DNA of 64,000 nucleotides from Streptomyces qaidamensis (GCF_001611795.1 NZ_CP015098.1:4588001-4652000); one strand, 5' to 3'; numbered from the stretch's first letter, positions 14,554 through 22,470 are shown. Translations and numbers: made by a program. Notes: generated by a model not told the origin, from the sequence alone.

Positions 14554-15245
14554 GACGCCTCGGCCTCCTGCTCCTGGTTGTCGCCGCGGGCCAGGGCGGC
14601 AGCGGATGCGGCCTTGATGCGGGACTCGGAGGCGTCCTGGTCGAGGAGCGGCAGGCCGGCGGCGGCGCGCTGGGTGTCTTCGAGGCGGATGGGGTGGACG
14701 TCTCGGCGGCGGCGGTCGCCGGTGGTGCAGCTGCTGCCGGGGGCGGCTCCGCAGCGGCGGCAGGCGCGGCCGCGGGGGTCGACGGTGGGGTCGCGGTCGG
14801 CGGGCATCTTGCCGATGGCGGCTCGCACTGCGGCTGCACGCCCGCTGTACGGGCCGTGATCATCGCCTGGAGGCAGTGCGGGGCGTTCTGCAGCCCCGAG
14901 GGAGGCCCGGATGCTGCTGGGGCCCGTGAGGCCGTCTCCAGCCGCTCGGATGATCTCGCGGAGGGCGACGGCCGATTCGGCGCCAGTCTCCTCGGGGTTG
15001 CCGTCGTAGACGATGTTCGCCAGCTCGATGCGCTCGGCACGGCGGGCCTTGATCTCGGCGATGACGTCGGCCGGGGCGATGAACGGCTGCTGGCGGGCGA
15101 CGACGAGCACGGCGGTGCGGGCTTCGTCGAGGCTGTACGGGGCGAACAGTTCGCCCCAGACGTCGGGGGTGAACTCGCCGATGCGCTGGGCGGGGCAGGC
15201 GGCGGAGACGTACTCCAGCAGCAGGATGGCTTCGTCCTGGGTCAC
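14550..15245 (-). CDS. Putative helicase loader/replisome organiser
   Basis: A 231-residue protein. Residues 1-75 (EAILLLEYVSAACPAQRIGE to VIAEIKARRAERIELANIV) resemble the helical N-terminal part of phage helicase-loader/inhibitor proteins. Residues 155-185 hold a zinc finger (ACRRCGAAPGSSCTTGDR) like that of the preceding small protein. It overlaps the iteron-containing initiator by ATGA, the classic initiator-then-loader order. No AAA motor is visible, so it would act as an adaptor. Assignment is moderate. Confidence 0.5.
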   Translation of the reverse strand: MTQDEAILLLEYVSAACPAQRIGEFTPDVWGELFAPYSLDEARTAVLVVARQQPFIAPADVIAEIKARRAERIELANIVYDGNPEETGAESAVALREIIRAAGDGLTGPSSIRASLGAAERPALPPGDDHGPYSGRAAAVRAAIGKMPADRDPTVDPRGRACRRCGAAPGSSCTTGDRRRRDVHPIRLEDTQRAAAGLPLLDQDASESRIKAASAAALARGDNQEQEAEAS

Positions 15246-16264
15246 TGGCCCTGTCCTTCCTGGGCGGCGGTGCGGGCGGCGAGGCGGGCACGTGCGCGGT
15301 CGAACACGGTGGTGCCGGTCGCCTGGTCGTAGAGGGAGTTGGCGGGCTGCTGGCGGGGCGTGGTCGCACCGGCCGGGACCGCCTGGGAGTTCATGACCTC
15401 GTTCACGACGCTGGCGAGCGTCGAGGGGTGGAGGCCTCGCTGCATCCAGTGCGCGATTCCGCGGCGGATGTGGTCGGGCTGGATGCGGTCCTCATCGAGG
15501 AGGATCCGGATCTCCTTGGAGAGCTGCCCGATGACGCGGGACGGCGGGCGGGTGGTGCAGCGCTCCAGCCACTCGCCCACGATCGTCTGGGCGGTGACGG
15601 GGGCGTCGGAGTCGGCGACCTCAGCGTCGTCGACGGGCTCTCCTTCGAGGACCTCGTCTGGTGCGTCGTCGTGACCTTCGGTCGACGACGGGTGCTCGCC
15701 AGAGGAGAGAGGTCTTGTAGAGAGAGGAGAGAGAGTAGGTGTCCGGGATTCCCGGACACTGACGTCCGGTGTTTCCGGACACTGAGACTCGTCAGTGTCC
15801 GCGTTTTCCGGACACTGGGCTTCAGCGTCAATGTCTGGAGATTCCGGATGCTGAGCCGGGTCAGTGTCCGTGATTTCCGGACCCTCAGGTTCTGCTCCAG
15901 GGTCCGGTGTTCCCGGACCCTGAGAGTCATCAGCGTCCGCAGAATCCGGACTCTGGGTGTCGTCGTCAGTGTCCGGAAGTTCCGGACACTGAAGCGGCAG
16001 GATCCGGTACTTCGCCGTGCCGTTCTTCTGGCCGGCCGCGACCTTCTCCAGGACGCCCTTCTTCACCAGCGCCTTGAGCACTTCGTAGATCTGAGGGCGC
16101 GACACCTGTGCGCGGCGGAGGATCTTCTCCGATTCCACTGAGGACCAGGTGACCCTTGTCGAGTCCCGGGCATCGTCCGCCAGCACCGAGAGCGCGAGCT
16201 TCTCGCGGTGCGTCAGCGTCGTCGGTGCGTAGTCGAGCACCTCGACGTACAGGCGGCTGCCCAC
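15242..16264 (-). CDS. Winged-helix phage replication initiator containing the origin
   Basis: A 340-residue protein. Residues 10-105 form a winged helix (LTHREKLALSVLADDARDST; QVSRPQIYEVLKALVKKGVL) as in RepA/DnaD-like initiators. Residues about 110-200 are seven or eight acidic 11-12-residue repeats of the type QCPELPDTDDD, encoded by iterons. The C-terminal third (TIVGEWLERCTTRPPSRVIG; IRRGIAHWMQRGLHPSTLAS) is a conserved helical domain. GTG at 16262-16264 follows TAGGAGA. By analogy with lambda O, the protein likely binds the repeats within its own gene and recruits the downstream loader. Confidence 0.7.
   Translation of the reverse strand: MGSRLYVEVLDYAPTTLTHREKLALSVLADDARDSTRVTWSSVESEKILRRAQVSRPQIYEVLKALVKKGVLEKVAAGQKNGTAKYRILPLQCPELPDTDDDTQSPDSADADDSQGPGTPDPGAEPEGPEITDTDPAQHPESPDIDAEAQCPENADTDESQCPETPDVSVRESRTPTLSPLSTRPLSSGEHPSSTEGHDDAPDEVLEGEPVDDAEVADSDAPVTAQTIVGEWLERCTTRPPSRVIGQLSKEIRILLDEDRIQPDHIRRGIAHWMQRGLHPSTLASVVNEVMNSQAVPAGATTPRQQPANSLYDQATGTTVFDRARARLAARTAAQEGQGQ
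15705..15987. repeat. Eight 17-bp iterons plus polypurine tract (candidate phage origin)
   Basis: Eight copies of GTCCGnnnnnnCCGGAC-type palindromes start at 15741, 15764, 15797, 15833, 15866, 15902, 15935 and 15971. The steps are 23 bp and then alternating 33 and 36 bp. The best copy is a 9-bp perfect inverted repeat. Beside them, 15705-15738 is a purine-rich, locally GC-poor tract. The position inside the initiator gene and next to a purine/AT-richer segment mirrors lambdoid origins. Confidence 0.7.
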
Positions 16265-16290
16265 GTGCTGTCTCCTAGGGGTGGTGTTGG

Positions 16291-16330
16291 CCGGTGGCCC
16301 GGCGGCCGTGCTCATCCGCCGGGCCACCGG
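16291..16330 (-). terminator. Hairpin between Wbl and initiator genes
   Basis: A 15-bp perfect stem (CCGGTGGCCCGGCGG and its complement) with a 10-nt loop just after the Wbl stop. It probably limits read-through into the initiator gene. Confidence 0.55.
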
Positions 16331-16333
16331 TGC

Positions 16334-16783
16334 TCATCCGGATGCCGGGACCTGCGTGGAGCCCGTTCGGGCGTGCTCGCGCTTGCCCACGGCGTTGGCC
16401 TCCCGGCAGGCCGCGTCGATGGGTTCCTTCTTGCGCACGTGCCGCTGATACGCGGCCCGGGTCCCGCACGGCGCGACGTTCCACCGGCGCGTGCTCTTCT
16501 TCGGCTGAGGCTTCTTCTTCGCCGGCGGCTTCTCGGTGGCCCTGGCGGCGGCCTTCCGCTGCTGGGTGATCTTCCAGCGCTGCTTGCCCGTCAGACCGGC
16601 GACCAGGCCCGTACGGAACTCCTTCGCCACCCCGGCCTCACGGACGAGGGTCGCTTCCAGGCACTCCATCCGGACCGGGCACCCGTCGCAGGTCTGCCGG
16701 GCCAGGCCGATCGTCTGCGACTTGAAGAAGACGTCCGGGTCGACGCCCTTGCAGGCGGCCTTGAGCTCCCACTCTCGATCCAT
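16334..16783 (-). CDS. WhiB-like (Wbl) regulator with divergent turn and extra C-terminal domain
   Basis: A 149-residue protein. Cys11, Cys32, Cys35 and Cys41 (CDGCPVRMEC) match the 4Fe-4S ligands of Wbl proteins. The usual GVWGG turn that contacts sigma region 4 is replaced by RTGLVAGLTGKQR. A Lys/Pro linker leads to a C-terminal segment, CGTRAAYQRHVRKKEPIDAA, shared with two other prophage proteins. Wbl proteins bind the principal sigma factor; phage copies (for example WhiBTM4) interfere with host Wbl function. The chosen ATG starts the standard Wbl length. Confidence 0.75.
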   Translation of the reverse strand: MDREWELKAACKGVDPDVFFKSQTIGLARQTCDGCPVRMECLEATLVREAGVAKEFRTGLVAGLTGKQRWKITQQRKAAARATEKPPAKKKPQPKKSTRRWNVAPCGTRAAYQRHVRKKEPIDAACREANAVGKREHARTGSTQVPASG

Positions 16784-16851
16784 GACTCGGCCTCCAGACG
16801 CAGGGGAAGAAGTGGTGGTGGCGGACGCGCGACGGGCGTCGCTGACGGGCG

Positions 16852-17388
16852 TCACGAGGCCGCCCCGATGTACTCCGGGGCGCCTACGTAGGTGCCGTGC
16901 TGCCGGTAGTGCCGGTTCGCCGCGTTCTTGGCCCACCGACACGGCCCGCACAGCGGCTCCTTGCGGCGCTTGTGCCGCTGGGCTCCGTAGTACGAGCCGC
17001 AGCGCGCGGCCGGCCGGGCCGACTCAGCCGCAACCTGGAGCGCGGACCGCTTCCCGATCCGCGGAAGGGCCTCGGCCAGGGGCGTCTCGTCCGTAGGGAA
17101 CCAGTTGCGGAGAGTCCGGTAGTCGCGTCCGATCAGCTGCGCGATCCGCATACGGTCCGTGCCGAGCCTGAGCAGGACGTCCGCTGCGTAGGCGGCCTCG
17201 GGCCCGGTGAGCTTCCAGTCGTCCGTGCGGCAGCCGTTGACCGTCAGCTCGATGGCGAGGAGGTCGAGCAGGACCAGGCCGTCGGCGGTCGCCAGCCACA
17301 CCGTGGGGACGGCGACCGTGGTCACCGAAATCCACTCCCGGGCCCGGCCGGCGTGGGTGCCGGGGACAACGGTGTCGGTGTGCCTCAT
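16852..17388 (-). CDS. HTH protein with RHxR-Cys C-terminal motif, 178 aa
   Basis: The middle (DVLLRLGTDRMRIAQLIGRD, then YRTLRNWF) looks like a helix-turn-helix. The C-terminal 50 residues contain CGSYYGAQRHKRRKEPLCGP and C-x2-C, the motif also found at 9912-10166 and in the Wbl gene. It starts in an ATGA overlap with the helicase stop. Its own stop codon lies in a tandem pair of dispersed palindromes (16830-16854). Probably a DNA-binding regulator or recombination accessory. Confidence 0.6.
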   Translation of the reverse strand: MRHTDTVVPGTHAGRAREWISVTTVAVPTVWLATADGLVLLDLLAIELTVNGCRTDDWKLTGPEAAYAADVLLRLGTDRMRIAQLIGRDYRTLRNWFPTDETPLAEALPRIGKRSALQVAAESARPAARCGSYYGAQRHKRRKEPLCGPCRWAKNAANRHYRQHGTYVGAPEYIGAAS

Positions 17389-18860
17389 TCGCTCACCGCC
17401 GTCACGTCGCGAACCCAGGCCAGGGCGGTGTCGTCGAGCTGCTCGCGCGCCCGGGTCACCGCGACGTAGGCCAGGCGGGCCTCCTCGCGCGGCAGGATCA
17501 CCAAGCCGGTGTCCTGATCCGGCTTGGGCGCCCGGAAGTCCGCGTGAATGCGGACGGCCGGCCACTCGCGGCCCTTCGACCGGTGAGCGGTCGACACCAC
17601 CAGCTCGGCCTGTGCCTCCGAGCACAGCCCGTCGGCGGCCGCGACGATCCGGTCCGGGCCGTGCTCATCGATGAGCTTCACCAGGACCTCAAGGGAGCCG
17701 TCCTCCTCGGCTGCGTACTGGCGCACGTCGTCCCAGGAGGCGAAGCCGCACAGCTCGGGGTGGTCGGTGGGCCGTCCGCCCTGGAGCGACTCGGCGGCCC
17801 AGGCGAGACTCTTGATGTCCCCGCCGCCGCCGACGAGGGCGACCTTCCGGCCGGCGGCCAGGCCCTCCATGACGATGCCCATGGCGCCTGCGTTCGTGCG
17901 GCACAGGACGGCGTCCGGGGAGTCGAGCAGGCCGACGGAGGACTCGGCGGCCTCCCAGCCGGTGAGGCGGAGCGGGGCGTCGATAAGGCGGAGCCAGATG
18001 TTGGCCCGGGCGGCGATGGCCGGACCGAACCGGAACGACTGCGACAGGGTGAGCTCGGGGCAGCCGAGCTCGCGGAGGAACTTCTGCAGGGCGTCGTTGG
18101 CGCCGCGCCAGCTGTAGATCTGCTGGGCGGAGTCGCCGACGGCGATGCGCTGCGCGTGCTCTTGGGCCAGGAGGACGGCGGAGAGGACGTCATTGGTGTC
18201 CTGTGCCTCGTCGAGCAGGACCACGTCCGTCGGGATGGTCGGCCGGGAGAGGGCCCACATCTTCAGGTAGTGGTCGTGGTTGAGGTTCAGGACCGACTCG
18301 TTGTGCTTGAGGTCCTCCCAGGCGGCCCGGGCGACCGGCTCGACGAGCTGCTCCAGCTCGGCGCGGGCCTGCTTCTTGGTCAGGCCGTCGTAGTGCGGGA
18401 TGTGCCGGGCGGTGATTTCGTCGTCGGCGCTGTGGCAGAAGCGGGTGACGGTGTCCAGCGCCATCCGCATGATGATCTTGGACGTCATGGCCTTCGGGTG
18501 GCCGAGGTCCGTGCGGATCGACGGTGTGGCGCCGATGATGCCGAGGATCGAGCGGACGTCGAGGGCCTGCGCGGCCTGGTGCGCCGTCTGGCGGGGCCGC
18601 TTGAGGCGGGCGCCGTACTTCGGGTCGAAGGCGAGGCCGTGACCGGTCTTGGCCATGCAGTTGGACGGGAAGCTGCGGCGTGCATCGGCCGCGATGGACG
18701 CGTTGTAGGCGACGTACGTCATCCGGCGGCGCCGGTCGGACCGGGCGATCATCTTGAGCGTCGAGGACTTGCCGCAGCCCGCGCCGGCCTGGAGGACCAG
18801 GTCCAGCCCGTCGCCGTACGCGTCGACCGCTTCGGCCTGCTCGTGGGTGGGGTTCACCAC
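17385..18860 (-). CDS. UvrD/PcrA-like SF1 helicase
   Basis: A 491-residue SF1A helicase. Motifs in order are Q motif NPTHEQAEAVDAYG, Walker A GAGCGKSS (26-33), motif II LLDEAQD, motif III GDSAQQIYSWRGA, motif IV around FRFG, motif V TAHRSKGREW and motif VI AYVAVTRAREQL. It is shorter than host UvrD (about 700 residues), with reduced 1B/2B insertions, as in phage versions. It probably unwinds DNA in phage replication or recombination. GTG start after AAGGAGG. It lies just below the RecA-like ATPase. Confidence 0.87.
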   Translation of the reverse strand: MVNPTHEQAEAVDAYGDGLDLVLQAGAGCGKSSTLKMIARSDRRRRMTYVAYNASIAADARRSFPSNCMAKTGHGLAFDPKYGARLKRPRQTAHQAAQALDVRSILGIIGATPSIRTDLGHPKAMTSKIIMRMALDTVTRFCHSADDEITARHIPHYDGLTKKQARAELEQLVEPVARAAWEDLKHNESVLNLNHDHYLKMWALSRPTIPTDVVLLDEAQDTNDVLSAVLLAQEHAQRIAVGDSAQQIYSWRGANDALQKFLRELGCPELTLSQSFRFGPAIAARANIWLRLIDAPLRLTGWEAAESSVGLLDSPDAVLCRTNAGAMGIVMEGLAAGRKVALVGGGGDIKSLAWAAESLQGGRPTDHPELCGFASWDDVRQYAAEEDGSLEVLVKLIDEHGPDRIVAAADGLCSEAQAELVVSTAHRSKGREWPAVRIHADFRAPKPDQDTGLVILPREEARLAYVAVTRAREQLDDTALAWVRDVTAVSE

Positions 18861-18885
18861 TGTGGTGCACCTCCTTTCTGGGGGT

Positions 18886-18925
18886 GCGGGCCCGCCCCGC
18901 ATGGGGGAAGTCGGGGCGGACCCGC
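18886..18925 (-). terminator. Hairpin between ATPase and helicase genes
   Basis: A 14-bp stem with one mismatch (GCGGGCCCGCCCCG / CGGGGCGGACCCGC) between 18939 and 18860. Likely partial termination. Confidence 0.5.
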
Positions 18926-18938
18926 GGTCAGTGGTGAA

Positions 18939-20207
18939 TCAGGCGGACGTGAGGGCTTCGTTCTCCAGGCCCTGGACCATCTCGGCGAAGTCGGCGGCCG
19001 CGGTGTCCCCGCGCTCGCCGTAGTTCGTGAGCGTGTCCAGGAGGATCTGGGCCTCGTCCTTCGTCAGCTCGTTCGCCGAGCCGATCTCGCGGCCGATGAT
19101 CAGCGAGGTCGCGCGGAGCCGCTCTGCGCGCGAGTCCTTGTGACCGAGGCCGACCTTCGTGAAGCAGGCGTGCATCATCCGCATCTGCGGGGCCGTGACG
19201 GGCGTCGGGCCCTGGTCCTGCTCGGTGCCGGACGGTCCGGCCGGCGGGGCGCCCTGGTCCTGTCCAGCGGGCGGCACCGACGGGGTCGACGGGGCGCTTG
19301 TGACGCCCGTCGCGACGGGCTTGACGGCCTGCCCGTACTCCCGGATCACGTCCCCGAGCTTCGCGGGCTCCCCCGACTTCGGGTGCAGCAGGTCGGAGCC
19401 GAGCAGGTTCCGGGCCTTGGCCTGGCTGTGCAGCTCCAGCGCTCGGTCATACGTGAGGCCGTCGGCGACCAGTTCGTCCACGATGACCTGGACGGGGTCG
19501 ACGCCTTGGCCGAGCTGCTCCAGGATCACCTCGGCGAAGTCCTCGCCGGGGTGGTGCACGCTGGCGTTGTAGAGCGGCTCGTAGCGGGTCTTCGTGACGG
19601 TGCCGGTGCCCGCGATCATGTCGATCACGACGTCGAACTCGTACTCAGCGCCCTCGCGCTGCACGGTCTTCACGCCGACCTTCGTGACCTTCTTCCCCTC
19701 CATCTCGTAGTCGTTCTTCGTCCGCATGGTGACGATGACGTGGCCCGGGAAGTTGAGCAGGGCGTCAAGCATGTCCTGTTCGAGGTCGTTGACCGGCGCC
19801 CACGCGGTGAACTTCCCGCCCCTGTTCGAGGACTTCTGGGACTCCTCCTCGACGCGGGCGAGAAGTCCGCCCTTTCCTGCCCAGAAGTGGGACCAGCTGT
19901 CGACGATGAGGACGGTGAGCCGGGCCTCCTCGGCGGCCTTGACTGCGGCGATGAGGTTCTCGGGCGAGCAGAACGCCATGGGCATGTGCCCGAACTGGTG
20001 CCCGCCGAGGTCGGGTCGGCCGGGGACGACGGCGTACTTCTTCGCGGAGCCACGCTCGGTGTCGATGACGCCGATGTCGCCGCCGTCCGCGAGACGCTCG
20101 GCCATGCGGAGGGCGGTCTTGGTCTTGCCGCTACCGCCGGGGCCCTGAAGGGCGATGCGGGCCTTGGCGGTCTCGCGGGTCGCCGGGGCGAAGGTGAAGG
20201 TCGTCAT
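18939..20207 (-). CDS. Phage RecA-like AAA ATPase (Sak4-type)
   Basis: A 422-residue ATPase. Walker A GPGGSGKT is at 22-29 and Walker B LTVLIVDSWSHFW near 105. The layout MTTFTFAPATRETAKARIAL before the P-loop is typical of phage AAA/Sak4-type proteins that anneal or exchange ssDNA with SSB. Residues 270-330 are a Pro/Gly linker whose codons hold two dispersed palindromes, and the C-terminal 90 residues are a helical domain (APQMRMMHACFTKVGLGHKD) like that of phage recombination proteins. Likely the phage recombinase or recombination mediator. Confidence 0.75.
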   Translation of the reverse strand: MTTFTFAPATRETAKARIALQGPGGSGKTKTALRMAERLADGGDIGVIDTERGSAKKYAVVPGRPDLGGHQFGHMPMAFCSPENLIAAVKAAEEARLTVLIVDSWSHFWAGKGGLLARVEEESQKSSNRGGKFTAWAPVNDLEQDMLDALLNFPGHVIVTMRTKNDYEMEGKKVTKVGVKTVQREGAEYEFDVVIDMIAGTGTVTKTRYEPLYNASVHHPGEDFAEVILEQLGQGVDPVQVIVDELVADGLTYDRALELHSQAKARNLLGSDLLHPKSGEPAKLGDVIREYGQAVKPVATGVTSAPSTPSVPPAGQDQGAPPAGPSGTEQDQGPTPVTAPQMRMMHACFTKVGLGHKDSRAERLRATSLIIGREIGSANELTKDEAQILLDTLTNYGERGDTAAADFAEMVQGLENEALTSA

Positions 20208-20503
20208 GACGTGCTCCGGTTGTTGCTCTGGGGCGGGATGGTGGCTCGGAAGGGGCTGGCAGCGAGCTCGCGGAAGCGGTTCACGGTGCGCATGGCGGCG
20301 CCGTACTTGCGCCGCTTGCGCCGGAACTCGGCGTCGGTGTCGGCGGCGGCGCGGCGGAACTGGCCGTCGAGTTCCGCCGCGACGGTCTTCGCGATGTCCT
20401 CGCCGAGCTCCTTGCGGAGCTGGGCGAGCAGCTGCGCGGCCTCGTCGGGCCGGAGGGTGCGGCCGCTGGTGAGCGCCCGGTAGGCGCGGCTGTAGGCGCT
20501 CAC
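20204..20503 (-). CDS. Small basic helical protein, 99 aa
   Basis: GTG-started, 99 residues, strongly helical and Arg-rich (ELDGQFRRAAADTDAEFRRK). It overlaps both neighbours by four bases and so is made together with the ATPase. Possible recombination accessory; not recognised. Confidence 0.5.
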   Translation of the reverse strand: MSAYSRAYRALTSGRTLRPDEAAQLLAQLRKELGEDIAKTVAAELDGQFRRAAADTDAEFRRKRRKYGAAMRTVNRFRELAASPFRATIPPQSNNRSTS

Positions 20504-20883
20504 TCGTCCGCCTCCGCGTCGTACTTGGAGGCGACTTCCAGGGCGGTGACGGTGTAGCCGGTGGAGCGCTCTTCCTCCCCGACAGCAGCGACCAACTCGG
20601 CGACGCCGTCTTCCTCGTCCTCGATCCAGTCGAAATCCACGGTGGGAAGGTCGCGGCGGGCGTGCGCCTTGCAGTGCTTGCGGGCCTCGTTGGGCGTCGT
20701 GTACCAGCCGAGGGGGACCGAGTCCCACGACGCCCGGTAGATGATCACCTCGGAGTCGGGCGACTGGAGCAACTGCGCAGACTCCAGCGCCTCGGCGGCC
20801 TGCGTCGCCAGGTCGTACGACGACCCGTTCAGCCAGGCGGCCTCGATCGTCTTCTTCGCCAGCATGGCGAGCTTCGAGATCAT
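20500..20883 (-). CDS. Hypothetical acidic protein, 127 aa
   Basis: The N-terminal half is helical (LAMLAKKTIEAAWLNGSSYD). The centre (EVIIYRASWDSVPLGWYTTP) is beta-rich, and the end is very acidic (DFDWIEDEEDGVAELVAAVG). The acidic second half could be a DNA mimic or partner-binding surface. Coupled by ATGA/GTGA overlaps. Not recognised. Confidence 0.5.
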   Translation of the reverse strand: MISKLAMLAKKTIEAAWLNGSSYDLATQAAEALESAQLLQSPDSEVIIYRASWDSVPLGWYTTPNEARKHCKAHARRDLPTVDFDWIEDEEDGVAELVAAVGEEERSTGYTVTALEVASKYDAEADE

Positions 20884-21398
20884 CGGGCGGTCCTCTCTGC
20901 GAAGGCCGTGAGGTGGTAGATGCGGCCCTGGTCGGTGTCGACCGGGACGAGGTCGCCCTGCTTGGCCAGGCCCCGCAGGGTCTTGCGGAGGGTGTTCCGG
21001 CCGGCCGTGGGCCAAGGCGAGTTGGCCATGAGCTCCTCGGCGAGCTGGGTGGTGACGGGGCGGCCGTACTCCCGCAGTCGGTCGAGGAGGTAGGCGCGGC
21101 GGGTCTGCGGCGTGGCCGTCAGCGTGGTCACGGTGTTGTCGACGGCGCCCACGTAGCGGGCCTCCACGCGGGCGCCGAACTCGGTCAGCACGCGGGCGGC
21201 CTCGAACGCTCCGGCCGGGGAGTACGGCGACACCGTCCGCGCTCCCCGTGCTCGGGACAGAGGGACGTAAGCGGTCCGGATGCGTCGCACCAGGCCGTCG
21301 GCGGACTCCGTGGAGTTGTACTCGCCGACGTTCTGCCACTGGCCGGGGTTGGCCCGGCAGCGCGCGGCGACAGCGACGTGATCGACCAGCTTCCTCAT
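20880..21398 (-). CDS. Winged-helix hypothetical protein, 172 aa
   Basis: The C-terminal 75 residues (RRAYLLDRLREYGRPVTTQL; NTLRKTLRGLAKQGDLVPVD) form a clear winged helix ending in a beta hairpin (GRIYHLTAF). The N-terminal 90 residues are mixed alpha/beta (RCRANPGQWQNVGEYNSTES), resembling small phage domains of unknown role. ATGA overlaps on both sides. Likely DNA-binding. Confidence 0.55.
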   Translation of the reverse strand: MRKLVDHVAVAARCRANPGQWQNVGEYNSTESADGLVRRIRTAYVPLSRARGARTVSPYSPAGAFEAARVLTEFGARVEARYVGAVDNTVTTLTATPQTRRAYLLDRLREYGRPVTTQLAEELMANSPWPTAGRNTLRKTLRGLAKQGDLVPVDTDQGRIYHLTAFAERTAR

Positions 21399-22141
21399 GC
21401 GCCCTCACCGCCCTGCGCGCTGACGGGCGTCGCGACGTCCGTGACGGGCGTCAGCGGGCCGACATGGGTCACGATGTTCGCCAGGGAGCACCGCTCCGGA
21501 CGGCCGTCGATCGACAGCATCGGCATGCCGTCGTCGGACCGCTGACCCTGGAAGAACCAGACGTCGCCCTGGGCGTCCCGCAGCGGCACCGCCAGGTCGT
21601 ACACGATCCCGTCGAGCTGGAACGGCCGCTTCGCGGACTGCACCGCCCGGGCCTGCGCCTGAGGAAGGTCGTAGGCCACGACCGACACCCGGATGCCATC
21701 CCGGTAGCCGTCCCCGGCCACTGCGTACGGGAGCGGCTGCTCCTTGTCGTGGGTGATGCCGAACCATGCGCGCCACTGCACCCACTGGGCCTGGTCGGTG
21801 ATGTGCAGCGCGACCAGGATCCGGTCCTTGTCGACCTGCACGTTCTGGAACTCGGGGTGCTGGCCGATCTGCGCCTTGATGCCGACCGCGACCTGCCGGG
21901 CGCGCTCGCAGGACTTGTCCCAGGCGAGGGCCTGCTGCTCCAGCTCCGTCGGCTGCGGCTGCTGCTCGCTCGTCCAACTGCCGGCGGGCGTCCGACGCAG
22001 CACCGCGCCGAACGACTTCTCGGGGTCGACCAGGAGTCGGCTGTCGTTGAGAGCGTGGGCGATGGCGGCTGCCGGGTCGCTGCCGGTGGAGGCCAGAGCC
22101 GCACGGATCACACGGACGGCATGAGGAAGGTTCTTGTTCAC
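21395..22141 (-). CDS. Hypothetical phage protein, 248 aa
   Basis: GTG-started. The N-terminal 45 residues are helical (RVIRAALASTGSDPAAAIAH). The centre is alpha/beta with repeated hydrophobic strands, and the C-terminal tail (VGPLTPVTDVATPVSAQGGE) is encoded by two palindrome copies (21421 and 21442). No catalytic motif was identified. It shares beta-rich character with the preceding 110-residue protein. Function unknown. Confidence 0.5.
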   Translation of the reverse strand: MNKNLPHAVRVIRAALASTGSDPAAAIAHALNDSRLLVDPEKSFGAVLRRTPAGSWTSEQQPQPTELEQQALAWDKSCERARQVAVGIKAQIGQHPEFQNVQVDKDRILVALHITDQAQWVQWRAWFGITHDKEQPLPYAVAGDGYRDGIRVSVVAYDLPQAQARAVQSAKRPFQLDGIVYDLAVPLRDAQGDVWFFQGQRSDDGMPMLSIDGRPERCSLANIVTHVGPLTPVTDVATPVSAQGGEGA

Positions 22142-22470
22142 GCTGCGGCCTCTTCTGTCTCGACCTCGGCCAGGGGGAAGGTGACCCAGACGTGCAGGCT
22201 CACGCGGGCCACGGAGACGTCGAAGCTGAGCTTCGCCTTGCCGGTGAGCACGCCCGGGATCACGTCCTCCGGGGCGACGTTCAACGCCTCGCGCCACGCT
22301 TCGAACTCGCCCGGGTGGTCCACGAGCACGGTCAGCTGGTACGGCGTGATCCCACTGCACGTGATGTACGCCGGGGGCAGCGGCGGGTTCTTGGCGGCCA
22401 GTTCAGCGGCGAGCTTGAGCGCCCGGCCCTGGTCGCTGAGGGAAGCGGCGAAGTCGATCTGCTCCGTCAT
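22138..22470 (-). CDS. Hypothetical phage protein, 110 aa
   Basis: An alpha/beta protein with a helical start, strands (YITCSGITPYQLTVLVDHPG) and an acidic end. It overlaps the sigma-factor stop by ATGA and the next start by GTGA, so it may be stoichiometrically linked to the sigma factor. Not recognised. Confidence 0.5.
   Translation of the reverse strand: MTEQIDFAASLSDQGRALKLAAELAAKNPPLPPAYITCSGITPYQLTVLVDHPGEFEAWREALNVAPEDVIPGVLTGKAKLSFDVSVARVSLHVWVTFPLAEVETEEAAA

Noticed and set aside
15740..15990. CRISPR array
   Set aside because: Repeats are 17 bp, palindromic, separated by only 6-19 bp and lie in a coding frame; no cas genes.
17544..20483. 979-codon open frame on the plus strand
   Set aside because: Antisense to the helicase and ATPase genes; GC-driven open frame with Gly/Ala/Arg bias and no motifs.
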